Source: CAVWZH01 sp963765285 (GTDB lineage Bacteria > Acidobacteriota > Terriglobia > Terriglobales > Acidobacteriaceae). Taken from it: a DNA stretch of 64,000 nt. Both the position numbers and the translations under genes were made by a program. The stretch lies in contig CAVXVR010000004.1 in NCBI GenBank assembly GCA_963765285.1, forward strand, positions 620,001 to 684,000. The letters are read 5' to 3'. Positions 52,546-61,601 of this stretch are shown here, piece after piece. Positions within the stretch are counted from its first letter, which is position 1, and each line of letters starts with the position of its first letter. The notes under the pieces were generated by a model. It ran no database searches. It was given only the letters and a program-made list of their open reading frames with translations, and had not been told where the DNA came from.

Positions 52546-53352
52546 CAGTGATGACCCCGTGAAGTAGAAGATGGCGGTGAAGATCGGCGTCGGCCACGAT
52601 GACAAGGAAAGTCGACTTCACCACCGCGCTGGTGGTGGAGCGGCCTACAGAGTCGGGCCCCCCGAGGACACGGAAGCCTTCCAGGCAGCCCACATGAGCA
52701 ATGATGGTGGCAAAAGCCACGCTCTTGATGAGCCCGGTGATCACATCGCGTAACTGGATGGAAGTCATGACGTATCGCAGGTACAAGAAGCGGAGACGAG
52801 GTGGGTGCTGAAGAACATGAACAATCCACCCGCCAGAATGCCGCAAAGGTTCGAAATGACGCTGAGACAAGGAACGCTGATCAACGCTGCCAGATACTTT
52901 GGCGCCAGCAGGAACTCCACAGGTTCGAGCGCCATCACACGAAGGGAATCAAGCTCTTCTGTCACCTTCATGGTCCCGATTTCCGCGGCAAAAGCCGAAC
53001 CTGATCGTCCGCTGACGGCGATGGCGGTGAGCAGAGGGCCCAGTTCCCGAGTGAACCCGACTGCGACCAGATCGATGACAAAGTGAATAGCCCCAAAACG
53101 GCGCAGTTCAGAGGCGCCCTGCATTGCCAGAATGAATCCGCTACAAATCGCCATCAGCGAGACCATGGGCAGGGCGTCAACACCAATCTGCAACATCTGC
53201 CTCACCGTCGCCTGCCAGCGATACTTGTTCCCTATGATCGGCAGCGCGCTTTTCAGGGCGCGCAGCGTGGCCCACAACTGAATGTTCAAACTCCCGACAT
53301 AGTCGAGGTGCGTGATTGTGTCTCTGCCGACGCTTTCGAGAACGGTAGCCAT
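52545..53352 (-). CDS. mlaE: MlaE-type permease, carrying at least two frameshifts
   Basis: The inner-membrane permease of the lipid transporter. It starts at ATG 53352, which overlaps the STAS stop (TGATG): MATVLESVGRDTITHLDYVG. The first frame runs through SGRSGSAFAAEIGTMKVTEE (coupling helix region) to THLVSAS, then stops at 52765. The next frame continues LYLRYVMTSIQLRDVITGLI through VGRSTTSAVVKSTFLVIVAD. A second shift near 52575-52600 is needed to reach IFTAIFYFTG, and probably a third, in the GGGG run, to end at a TGA overlapping the mlaF ATG. All conserved parts are present, so sequence error is likely. Confidence 0.85.
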
Positions 53353-53726
53353 CAAGATACCTTCGCGGCCGAGGAGCCGCCTATACAGCCGCTGGTTTCG
53401 AAGAGACTCAAGACGCCTGTGACCTGGAATAAATGAAGCAAGCGGCCTTGCAGGCCCTGCAAGCACAAAGTGACGTGGCGATTGCGTGCCACCTTGAGTG
53501 CTTCGATCAAGGTCGCAATGCCGGAAGTGTCAATGTACGAGACACCTGTCAAGTCCACGACGACCGTACCTGCTGATTCTTCCCGTAGTGTGACCAGAAG
53601 TCCCTCGCGGAAGGCGGGCGAGGAGTCAATGTCGACGTGGCCACGCAAGCGCAGAACGACTCCCTCGCCGTCACGATCCACGGTGACCGCCAGACCCACG
53701 GCTGCTGTGACTGCGCCACGTGTCAA
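53352..53726 (-). CDS. STAS-domain protein (MlaB-like / anti-sigma antagonist type)
   Basis: A 124-aa single STAS domain: LRLRGHVDIDSSPAFREGL, VVVDLTGVSYIDTSGIATLI (phosphorylatable Ser/Thr site) and a helical end. Start is TTG 53726 with AGGGGGG seven bases upstream. Its stop overlaps the mlaE ATG, so it is translationally coupled to the permease and probably acts as MlaB, the STAS subunit of the ABC complex, rather than as a sigma-factor switch protein. Confidence 0.85.
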   Translation of the reverse strand: MTRGAVTAAVGLAVTVDRDGEGVVLRLRGHVDIDSSPAFREGLLVTLREESAGTVVVDLTGVSYIDTSGIATLIEALKVARNRHVTLCLQGLQGRLLHLFQVTGVLSLFETSGCIGGSSAAKVS

Positions 53727-54139
53727 CGGAATTCCCCCCTAACTCCCCTGAAAGCATTCCACCCTCCACACATATGCACAAACCGTTCGGCGCGCATCTC
53801 TTTCCTGGAGAGTCGTTTAACAATTCTTCCCCAAACCGCCAAGCTGACCAGCCCTGCCCTTCAGCAAAAACAGTGACAAGCAATTGGCATGTGACAGAGA
53901 TAACGACTTGCCAGAGTGGACGGTCATGCTGGAAACGAATATTGGTCTTCCACGATCCTTTCCAAGCGTTCGATTACCCGTAGCCGCGTTGCACCGCTTC
54001 TTACAGGTGATTGCAGCTCCAACGATGAAGGGGCAAGCACACGCGCTTTGCTATGGCACAACAAATGCTCTTCAGAGAGAGGGAAAGCGCGTGGGCAATT
54101 ACACGTAAAACCCGCAGCTGAACAACGGAGGCTCAGGAA
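53727..54139. other. gene-free stretch
   Basis: About 410 bases between the divergent lipid-transport operon and the sigma-factor gene. Only short frames without recognisable features are present. GGAGG at about nine bases precedes the sigma-factor ATG at 54140. No clear promoter was found for either side. Confidence 0.5.
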
Positions 54140-54910
54140 ATGCTTACAGGGCTAGTTACAGCAATTGATACCAGTCAGGCACAGACGAGTGTCGGCAACT
54201 CGCACGGGATTTTGCAAGAAGCGAGCCCTGAACGCCGGCGGGAATTCCACGAGATCCTGTCACACTCTCTCCCACGTTTCCGGCGCATCGCAATGCGCTG
54301 GCTGCGCAACCCCGAAGACGCCGAGGATGCAGTGCAGGACGCAATGTTGTCGGCCTTTACCCACATCGCCCGCTTTGACGGGCGGGCGCAGATGTCAACC
54401 TGGCTGATGGCAATCGTGATCAACGCGGTGCGCATGCAGATCCGGCGCCGTCCGCGAGGCCAGATGCTGTCTTTCGACTGGTCTCCCAATGACGACCAGT
54501 GGTCCCCTTCGGAGGTGCTTGCCGACCCCAGGCCTACTCCGGAACAGATCCTGGAACAACGCGAACTTCACGAACTCGTGACCGTGCTGACGGACCGCCT
54601 GCCGCGGTCTCAGCGAGCGCCTCTAAAACTCCGTCTGCGCGATGAGCTTTCCATACAGGAAACGGCCGCAAAACTGGGTTCACCCGAAGGAACTGTGAAA
54701 GCGCAACTCGCTCGCGGCCGAGCCAAACTCGCGGAACAGTTTCACAAAGCGATAGGTACACCCAAAGCCCGCAACTCGCGCTCCAAGTCGAAAGTGAGGG
54801 GAAAAACGTCTTTTTCGGGGTACCAGTGCGATCAGGCGCAAGGTACCCCGCAGTTACCGATTGCAGCTTATGCCGAACAAGGGGGACATGAAGTCTGGGT
54901 TGGCGCGTAA
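54140..54910 (+). CDS. ECF-type RNA polymerase sigma factor
   Basis: A 256-aa sigma-70-family factor with region 2 (SLPRFRRIAMRWLRNPEDAE, DAVQDAMLSAFTHIARFDGR, STWLMAIVINAVRMQIR) and region 4 (LRDELSIQETAAKLGSPEGT, VKAQLARGRAKLAEQF). No region 1.1 or 3. The C-terminal 55 residues after the helix-turn-helix are basic and low in complexity and may be an extension or regulatory tail. No anti-sigma gene is adjacent. Confidence 0.9.
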   Translation: MLTGLVTAIDTSQAQTSVGNSHGILQEASPERRREFHEILSHSLPRFRRIAMRWLRNPEDAEDAVQDAMLSAFTHIARFDGRAQMSTWLMAIVINAVRMQIRRRPRGQMLSFDWSPNDDQWSPSEVLADPRPTPEQILEQRELHELVTVLTDRLPRSQRAPLKLRLRDELSIQETAAKLGSPEGTVKAQLARGRAKLAEQFHKAIGTPKARNSRSKSKVRGKTSFSGYQCDQAQGTPQLPIAAYAEQGGHEVWVGA

Positions 54911-55208
54911 GGCGTCGTTCTACGCAACTGAGGACACAACCGGCTGGCATTTTCTTGCAAGTCGCGGTGGAGGCATTTCGGTTCCGGCGTAGCCTTTCAA
55001 CCTTCCTCTCGCGCGGGCCCTGACGAAACGGGTCGGCCGGAACCTCTCCTCCCTTCTCCGCGACACGGCGGAACCAGCGTAGCTGTGGGGTTCAGGTCCC
55101 ATGAAGGTGTAAACTGACAAACTGTGAGGAACGTCCTTTCAATTGCCATCACAAACCGTGGGAACATTTCGCTTACTTCGAGGCTCGTCGGGCGCAAGGG
55201 CCGCGCGG
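54911..55208. other. gene-free stretch
   Basis: Nothing recognisable between the sigma-factor gene and the lipoprotein gene. An open frame on the minus strand from 55120 is Arg-rich and lacks homology. Confidence 0.45.
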
Positions 55209-56285
55209 ATGCAATTGAGATTCGATTTGTTGTGTAAATTGGCCTGGCTGGCGTTCTGTGTCGCGCTCTGCAGTTGCCAGTCCCGTCAAGCCAATCCTGG
55301 CCCTTCGATCGAGTTCAGCAAGATTCCGCCGGCTGCGCAGGGTGGCCGGGAAAAGACTGACACTATCTCGGGGCGCGTCAGAAACGCCCGCCCGGGACAG
55401 CAGATTGTTGTCTATGCCCGAAGTGGACCATGGTGGGTACAGCCCTGGCCCGATCGCCCTTTTATCGCTATTCAAACGGACTCAACCTGGAGCAGCGAGA
55501 CCCACCTCGGATTTGAGTACGCGGCGCTATTGGTAGACCCGGGCTATCACCCGCCCCCGACCTTGGACGTTGCCCCCACCAAAGGTGGTTCCGTGGCTCT
55601 GGTAACCATCGTCAAAGGCACCGGCGCGCCGGCCCTGGCCCCCACAAAGCCGCTGAAGTTTAGCGGTTACGACTGGGAAGTACGCACCATCGCAAGTGAT
55701 CGTGGGGGCACGAATAATTTGTACGACCCCGAGAACGCCTGGACCGACGCCAGTGGCGCGCTGCATCTGCAAATAAAAAAGAAAGCGGGCCGGTGGTCGT
55801 GTGCGGAAGTGGTCTTAACCCGCAGTCTGGGATACGGTACCTATGTGGTGACGGTGCGTGACATTTCCCAGTTAGAGCCCGCCGCGGTTTTTAGTGTGAA
55901 TACGTTCGATGATTGGGGAGGCGACCAGTACTATCGCGAGATGGACTTCGAGATCAGCCGTTGGGGCGACAGCGCCAATAAGAATAACGCGCAGTACGGC
56001 ATTCAGCCGTTCTACGTGCCCGGAAATGTCTGGCAATTCAAGGCGCCGTCCGGCACCCTGACTCACTCCCTGCGATGGGAATCGGGACGGGTCAAGTTTA
56101 GAACCGTTGCCGGAGAATCGAACCGAGGCGATGGCCCGGTGGCGGCGGAACACGAGTTCACCTCCGGAGTGCCCACGCCGGGTCAGGAAAGGGTCCAGCT
56201 CTTTTTCTATGTACTCGCGAGTGACAAAAACCCCTTACAGAAGGGCGGTGAGGTCGTGGTCGAGAAATTTGAATACCTTCCGTAA
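55209..56285 (+). CDS. exported lipoprotein with GH16-like beta-sandwich domain
   Basis: A 358-aa protein. I take ATG 55209, which gives a lipoprotein signal (LAWLAFCVALCSCQS; lipobox LCSC). Residues about 40-140 are a linker and small beta domain (ISGRVRNARPGQQIVVYARS). Residues about 150-350 resemble the GH16/concanavalin-like fold (NTFDDWGGDQYYREMDFEIS, then RWGD), but the ExDxxE catalytic motif reads EMDFEIS, so activity is possible yet unproven. It immediately precedes the histidine kinase gene. Confidence 0.7.
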   Translation: MQLRFDLLCKLAWLAFCVALCSCQSRQANPGPSIEFSKIPPAAQGGREKTDTISGRVRNARPGQQIVVYARSGPWWVQPWPDRPFIAIQTDSTWSSETHLGFEYAALLVDPGYHPPPTLDVAPTKGGSVALVTIVKGTGAPALAPTKPLKFSGYDWEVRTIASDRGGTNNLYDPENAWTDASGALHLQIKKKAGRWSCAEVVLTRSLGYGTYVVTVRDISQLEPAAVFSVNTFDDWGGDQYYREMDFEISRWGDSANKNNAQYGIQPFYVPGNVWQFKAPSGTLTHSLRWESGRVKFRTVAGESNRGDGPVAAEHEFTSGVPTPGQERVQLFFYVLASDKNPLQKGGEVVVEKFEYLP

Positions 56286-56289
56286 CGGT

Positions 56290-59200
56290 ATGTTCGGCCG
56301 GGCTGGCTGGTTGTACTGGATCGTCGCCGGCGTTGCGGCAGCCGTGTGCTTTACGGTGTCCGCGTCCGCCCTCGATCCCAATCGCATGGTGTCGCGGTAT
56401 ACGGAGAGTTCCTGGGGTTCGGAGAAGGGTTTCTCTGGCGGCTCCGTCGCGGCTATTGCGCAGACCACCGACGGCTACCTTTGGATTGGCACGGATAAGG
56501 GTCTGTTTCGTTTCGACGGCTTGAATTTTCGCCAATTTGGACAAGCAAATTCCGTCTCACTTGCGATCGGCCCTGTGCAGACGCTACTGGCGGACGGACG
56601 CGGGAATCTTTGGATCCTGTTGCGCAGTACAAAACTTCTGCGCTACCACGACGGAACCTTCGAACTTAGCCGCGGCGAGGCTGAAAACGGCATCACTGCA
56701 ATGGGCCAGGGAACCGGGGATGCGGTTTTGCTTTCATCCCTCGCCCTGGGCACTCTCGCTTATAACGGGAAACAATTTATCACCGTGTCATCTACGCCCG
56801 TATTTGCTGATTCTGCCGGCCCCGCCCACGAAGAAACTCCTGATGAAAGATCGACCCGGCTGAGTTGGTCCACTGGGCTCACACCTCACCGTTTAGCCGC
56901 ACCGACCTCTGCGGTGGTCGCCATGGCGGCGACTGCCGACGGCAGGATTTGGCTGGGGACGCAGGATCGAGGCCTCTTCTACCTGCAAAACGGCGGTATT
57001 TCCCCAGCCGCGAACGGGTTTTCCGACCTGAAAGTCAACTGTGTCCTGCCCCTCGGAAACTCTGAATTGTGGATCGGGACCAACAAAGGGGTGTTGCGCT
57101 GGAGCGGAACCGCACTCACCCGTGACGGCGTACCGCCGGAACTGTCACATGTCGAGGTTCTTTCCCTGCTTCGAGACCGGGACTCAAATTTCTGGGCAGG
57201 CACAGCTCTCGGACTTCTGCGGGTCAACGCCAGCGGTGTTTCTTCCTTCGCACGAGGAGGTTTTGCCGGCAAGGGCGGCGTGAACGCCCTTTTCGAAGAT
57301 CGCGAGGGAAACATTTGGATTGGGGGCCCGCGTGGTCTTGAACGTCTGCGTGACAGCGCGTTTGTCACCTACTCGGTCCCCGGCCTGAAGTCGCCCAGCA
57401 TGGGGCCGTTGTACGTGGGCGCCGACGATCACGTCTGGGTTGCGCCCATTGAGGGCGGTTTGCGATGGCTGAACCAGGCCAATGGGAAATCTCTCCAGGT
57501 TGCTGGACTGGCCGGGGATATCGTCTATTCCATCGCAGGGCGGGGCGACGACTTGTGGCTCGGAAGGCAGCGTGGTGGATTGACTCACCTGCGTGACGAA
57601 GGCGGTTCGTCGAGTCTCAAGTCGTACACCCAAGCCGACGGCCTCGCGCAAAACAGTGTCTTCGCGGTGTATGAAAGTCGCGACGGAACGGTCTGGGCGG
57701 GGACGCTAAGTGGTGGTGTCAGCGAACTTCGGAAGGGACATTTCACAACTTACACGACTGCGAACGGATTGGCGTCTGACACTGTATCCTCAATCGCTGA
57801 GGATGCTGACGCCACGATGTGGTTCGGCACCCCCAACGGCCTGACCGCGATGTCGAAGCGTGGTTGGCGAACCTATACAACCAAGGACGGTTTGTCCTCC
57901 TCGGATGTGAACTGCCTCTACCGGGACTCAGGTGGCGTGTTGTGGATCGGTACCGCTGCCGGCTTGGCCTACCTGAATGGGGGCCGGGTCCATGTGCCTG
58001 AACAAGTTCCCGCCGCGCTGCGCGAGCCCATCTTCGGCATCGCGGAAGACGCCGGCGAATGGCTTTGGATTGCGACTTCCAGCCACGTGATCCAGGTAAA
58101 GAGCAGCAGCCTGCTGGGTGACGCGCTGAATGAGGACGATATTCGCGACTATGGAGTCGATGATGGCCTGCTGGGTAACGAGGGCGTTAAACGGTACCAA
58201 TCTGTGGTTGCAGATTCGCGGGGAAACATTTGGTTTTCCACCAACCGCGGCCTTTCTGTGGTGAATCCCACACGGGCCACCGCCAATCCGGTTCCAGCTC
58301 TGGTTCACGTCGAGGCGATTTTGGCTGACGGCACTGCCCTCGACCTTCACGGACCCATACGGGTTTCTGGCGGAAAGCAGAGGACGACGTTTCGATACGT
58401 GGGGCTGAGTCTCAGCAATTCTGAGCGCATCCGCTACCGTTACAAACTGGACGGCTTTGATCACGGATGGAGCGAACCGGTCACCAATCTGGAAGCAACC
58501 TACGGCAACCTCGGAGCGGGCAAGTACCGGTTCCGTGTCATGGCCAGCAATGGGGGCGGCCTTTGGAACGGGTCGGAGGCGGCACTTGGGTTCGAGGTCG
58601 AACCCACACTCTGGCAAACCTGGTGGTTCCGCCTGGCGTGCGTACTATGTGCCGGATCGGCCACCCTGCTGGCCTACCGCCTGCGAATGCATCAGTTGAC
58701 TCAACTACTCAACGTACGGTTTGAGGAGCGGCTTGCCGAACGCACCCGCATCGCTCAGGAATTGCACGACAATTTCCTGCAAGGCCTTCTCAGCGTGTCG
58801 ATGCAACTTCAGGTTGCAATGGAGCAGTTGCCGGACGACTCTCCGGCGCGGGCGACCATGAATCGGGTTGTGGGACTGATGGGGCCAGTTATCGAGGAAG
58901 GCCGCAATGCGATTCGAGGACTGCGCTCTTCGATCGAGAACGCGGACGATCTTACCAACTCATTTTCACAAATTCCGCAAGAATGGGGTAAACAGCGAAT
59001 TGACTTCCGCCTTGTGGTAGAAGGCTCGCCTTTGCCCTTGCGCTCCAGGGTGCGGGATGAAGTGTACCGCATTGGCCGGGAAGCACTGGTGAACGCGTTC
59101 CGCCACTCTGGAGCGAGTAATGTAAATCTGTATCTCGAATATGCGGCCCAGCAGTTCCGAATTCTTGTCCAGGACGACGGTTGCGGAATTGAACCGCAGG

Positions 59201-59427
59201 TTCTGCGCGTGGGCCGCGACGGACACTGGGGGCTTTCAGGAATGCGAGAACGAGCCGAGAGGATCGGGGGGAAACTCAGGGTTATGAGCCGCCTCGGAGG
59301 CGGCACAGAGGTGGAGCTTCGCGTCCCCAATCACATTGCTTTCGAATCGCCTCCTTCGAGTCGAACCTCCAAGTGGCTGACCGGCTTACACCGTCCCCAG
59401 AAGGAAGACGAGTTGACACCCAAGTAA
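56290..59427 (+). CDS. two-component sensor with beta-propeller sensor, HisKA_3 kinase
   Basis: A 1045-aa hybrid-type sensor. A signal or membrane helix (residues 8-27) leads to a periplasmic double propeller built of Reg_prop repeats (for example DGYLWIGTDKGLFRFDG) up to about 690. A Y_Y_Y domain follows (RIRYRYKLDGFDHGWSEP), then a TM helix at about 778-797, and the cytosolic kinase: His826 in RIAQELHDNFLQGLLSVS (HisKA_3), N-box EALVNAFRHSGASN and G-box VQDDGCGIEP, GLSGMRERAER. It is a carbohydrate-type sensor in related bacteria. Pairs with the NarL-type regulator 108 bases downstream. Confidence 0.92.
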   Translation: MFGRAGWLYWIVAGVAAAVCFTVSASALDPNRMVSRYTESSWGSEKGFSGGSVAAIAQTTDGYLWIGTDKGLFRFDGLNFRQFGQANSVSLAIGPVQTLLADGRGNLWILLRSTKLLRYHDGTFELSRGEAENGITAMGQGTGDAVLLSSLALGTLAYNGKQFITVSSTPVFADSAGPAHEETPDERSTRLSWSTGLTPHRLAAPTSAVVAMAATADGRIWLGTQDRGLFYLQNGGISPAANGFSDLKVNCVLPLGNSELWIGTNKGVLRWSGTALTRDGVPPELSHVEVLSLLRDRDSNFWAGTALGLLRVNASGVSSFARGGFAGKGGVNALFEDREGNIWIGGPRGLERLRDSAFVTYSVPGLKSPSMGPLYVGADDHVWVAPIEGGLRWLNQANGKSLQVAGLAGDIVYSIAGRGDDLWLGRQRGGLTHLRDEGGSSSLKSYTQADGLAQNSVFAVYESRDGTVWAGTLSGGVSELRKGHFTTYTTANGLASDTVSSIAEDADATMWFGTPNGLTAMSKRGWRTYTTKDGLSSSDVNCLYRDSGGVLWIGTAAGLAYLNGGRVHVPEQVPAALREPIFGIAEDAGEWLWIATSSHVIQVKSSSLLGDALNEDDIRDYGVDDGLLGNEGVKRYQSVVADSRGNIWFSTNRGLSVVNPTRATANPVPALVHVEAILADGTALDLHGPIRVSGGKQRTTFRYVGLSLSNSERIRYRYKLDGFDHGWSEPVTNLEATYGNLGAGKYRFRVMASNGGGLWNGSEAALGFEVEPTLWQTWWFRLACVLCAGSATLLAYRLRMHQLTQLLNVRFEERLAERTRIAQELHDNFLQGLLSVSMQLQVAMEQLPDDSPARATMNRVVGLMGPVIEEGRNAIRGLRSSIENADDLTNSFSQIPQEWGKQRIDFRLVVEGSPLPLRSRVRDEVYRIGREALVNAFRHSGASNVNLYLEYAAQQFRILVQDDGCGIEPQVLRVGRDGHWGLSGMRERAERIGGKLRVMSRLGGGTEVELRVPNHIAFESPPSSRTSKWLTGLHRPQKEDELTPK

Positions 59428-59535
59428 GGGGCGGATATGGTGTCCAGAATCCGCAGGCGCGTGTAGGACCCCAGGCCCGGCGCAAAGATTTATGCGCGAC
59501 AAGGAAGCGCACCGCCAAACAAGCGGGTAGCATAG

Positions 59536-60165
59536 ATGAGCCCGTCCGCGAAAATTCGTATCCTCAGCGTTGATGATCATCCTCTGCTGCACGAGGGGAT
59601 TGCCACCATCATAAGAAACCAGCCGGACATGTCTCTGGTGGCGGAAGCAGCCAATGGCAAGGAGGCGATCCAGCGGTTTCGGGAACACTCGCCCGATGTG
59701 ACTCTCATGGACCTGAGATTGCCTGACATGAGCGGCATCGACACCATGATCGCGATACGTTCGGAGTTTCCTGAAGCTCGTGTGGTTATCTTGACAACTT
59801 TTGCCGGCGACGTGGAGATCCAACGAGCGCTTGAAGCCGGAGCTCGCGCCTACCTGCTGAAGAGTATGCCCCCGAAAGAGCTGGTGGATGTGATTCGCCA
59901 GGTACATGCGGGCAAGAAGCGCATTCCACCTGAGATCGCGGCCCACCTGGCGGAGCATTACAGTGATGAGACTCTTACGGGGCGTGAAATCGAAGTCCTT
60001 AAGCAAATCGCCGGAGGGAACCGGAACCGTGACATTGCCGAGAAACTCTTCATCACCGAAGAGACCGTGAAAGTGCATATTAAGCACATTATGGAGAAGT
60101 TGGGCGCAACCGACCGCACCCAGGCGGTCGCCATTGGCGTGCGCCGCGGGATCATCGAGCTTTGA
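59536..60165 (+). CDS. LuxR/NarL-family response regulator
   Basis: A 209-aa protein: receiver (LSVDDHPLLHEG, phospho-acceptor Asp59 in VTLMDLRLPD, Thr in VVILTTF, Lys in YLLKSMPP) and a C-terminal LuxR helix-turn-helix at about 146-205 (LTGREIEVLKQIAGGNRNRD). Follows the propeller histidine kinase, the likely partner; target genes are unknown, though the neighbouring lipoprotein gene is a candidate. Confidence 0.93.
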   Translation: MSPSAKIRILSVDDHPLLHEGIATIIRNQPDMSLVAEAANGKEAIQRFREHSPDVTLMDLRLPDMSGIDTMIAIRSEFPEARVVILTTFAGDVEIQRALEAGARAYLLKSMPPKELVDVIRQVHAGKKRIPPEIAAHLAEHYSDETLTGREIEVLKQIAGGNRNRDIAEKLFITEETVKVHIKHIMEKLGATDRTQAVAIGVRRGIIEL

Positions 60166-60297
60166 TAGGCGATTCGAGCTCCAAGTCCGCCGATACCTCG
60201 AAAGGGGTAGAAAAAAACTCCAGTCAGTAGGGATTCGTCCCCCGAGCAAAACCTCTATCCTGAAAGTTGGTCGTGAAGGAGATGGTCGCTGCTCGAA

Positions 60298-60714
60298 ATG
60301 TTCTCTATGTTTCCGGACGGGTGGCCAGGCGCGGGTCTCCTGCTTCTGCGCGTGGCAGTGGGAGCGGTCCTCATCATTGAGGGCGCGGTCTCCTTTGGCT
60401 TTCGACGCGAACCGGGGGTGTTAGTGTTGGCGGTTGTTTCGGCGTTGGGCGTCCTTGGCTTCCTGCTACTGGTCGGCTTTCTAACCCGCCTCGCCGCGTT
60501 TCTGGCTGCGATAGTCTGCCTTGGCTCTTTTCTTTCCTGGTTTCCAGGATCCAACGGCGGCCTGCTGGTGACTCCGCCAACGGCAGCGTTGTGTGCGGTG
60601 ATCGCCGCGGCGGTGGTTTGCCTGGGCCCCGGCGCTTTCTCTTTCGATGCGCGCCTATTCGGACGCCGGGAAATTGTCATTCCCAAGAGTGCCTCGGAAA
60701 ATAGCAAAGCGTGA
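60298..60714 (+). CDS. DoxX-like small integral membrane protein
   Basis: A 138-aa protein with four hydrophobic helices (LLLLRVAVGAVLIIEGAVSF, VLAVVSALGVLGFLLLVGFL and two more). LLRVxxGxxxxxxG and the L-GFLTRLAAF region resemble DoxX-family proteins. Function unknown. The ATG at 60298 has weak upstream complementarity. It could be a carotenoid/oxidoreductase-linked membrane protein as in other DoxX members, but that is a guess. Confidence 0.6.
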   Translation: MFSMFPDGWPGAGLLLLRVAVGAVLIIEGAVSFGFRREPGVLVLAVVSALGVLGFLLLVGFLTRLAAFLAAIVCLGSFLSWFPGSNGGLLVTPPTAALCAVIAAAVVCLGPGAFSFDARLFGRREIVIPKSASENSKA

Positions 60715-60749
60715 CGAATGTGTGATCTGGGAAGAGCTGTACAGACACG

Positions 60750-61307
60750 CTATGCGTGGGCTTTGTCGATCATCGCTTTCCAGGTGCCCTTGGCTTTCAG
60801 AACGAGTTCTACGGCTTCACGGATCGCGCCGTGTCCGGCGAGAGCTTTCGTAGTGTAGTGGGCTGCTTGTTTGACCTCGGGAACGGCGTTACCTACGGCA
60901 ATAGCCAGACCAGCGCGACGCATGAGGGGAATATCGGGCAGATCGTCGCCGATATAGGCAACTGCGAAATTTGCGACTTCTGCTTTCCGAAGAATTTCCT
61001 CATAGGCGGGCAACTTCAACCGTTGCTTCATGTAGACGAATTCAATCTCCATTTCCCGAGCCCGGCGCATCAGCGCGGCGCTCTCCCGGCCCGTGATACA
61101 TCCGGTACGTAAACCGGCGGTGTGCGCCAGAGTAAGGCCCTGGCCGTCGTGGGCGTCGAACGTCTTGATCTCGAGGGCCGTGCCGTCCGTCTGTGACAGC
61201 AGCATGACGCTGCCGTCGGTCATGGTGCCGTCCACATCCATGAGTAAGAGTTCGATTCGGGCCGCGCGCCTCTTGAGAGCGGCGGAGATTGTGGCGAAAC
61301 GGGCCAT
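60750..61307 (-). CDS. kdsC: KdsC-like HAD phosphatase (KDO 8-phosphate phosphatase)
   Basis: A 185-aa HAD-family enzyme. LLLMDVDGTMTDG (nucleophile Asp24, Asp26), GCITGRES, YIGDDLPDIPLM and AVGNAVPEVKQAAHYTT match KdsC, which removes phosphate from KDO 8-phosphate in lipopolysaccharide core synthesis. ATG 61307 has GGAGG seven bases upstream; an open extension to 61508 is not homologous. No kdsA or kdsB nearby, so the exact substrate is inferred. Confidence 0.87.
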   Translation of the reverse strand: MARFATISAALKRRAARIELLLMDVDGTMTDGSVMLLSQTDGTALEIKTFDAHDGQGLTLAHTAGLRTGCITGRESAALMRRAREMEIEFVYMKQRLKLPAYEEILRKAEVANFAVAYIGDDLPDIPLMRRAGLAIAVGNAVPEVKQAAHYTTKALAGHGAIREAVELVLKAKGTWKAMIDKAHA

Positions 61308-61601
61308 GCCAGCCTCCAAGGAAAAAATGGCGCAGCAATGGAAATGGCCTGAACGATAACAAAGAATGTAGGGTCCGTCTACGGATGTTCCCCAGGGTGC
61401 CCTGAGTTCCAGGCGCAGAATCGGGCTTTTCCACGGCTTGCCGTCGAAGGTTTGGCGTTTGACGAAGGTCGATTGGGCGAGGGCGTAGCGTCCGCCATGC
61501 TTAAGCATCGGACCCGCATGGCAGTGCGCCAGAAGCCCGTTAACAGACTTGGCCGCAGGAGTGGCATTTGTCTTGCAGTGCCTTTCTCTGGGGTTCTATA
61601 A
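61308..61601. other. gene-free stretch
   Basis: Divergent spacer between the kdsC-like gene and the AI-2E transporter gene. Open frames here have no recognisable domain. No clear promoter on either strand. Confidence 0.45.

Noticed and set aside
53720..53983. Small plus-strand frame upstream of the sigma factor
   Set aside because: Pro/Ser-rich, no ribosome site and overlaps the STAS start region.
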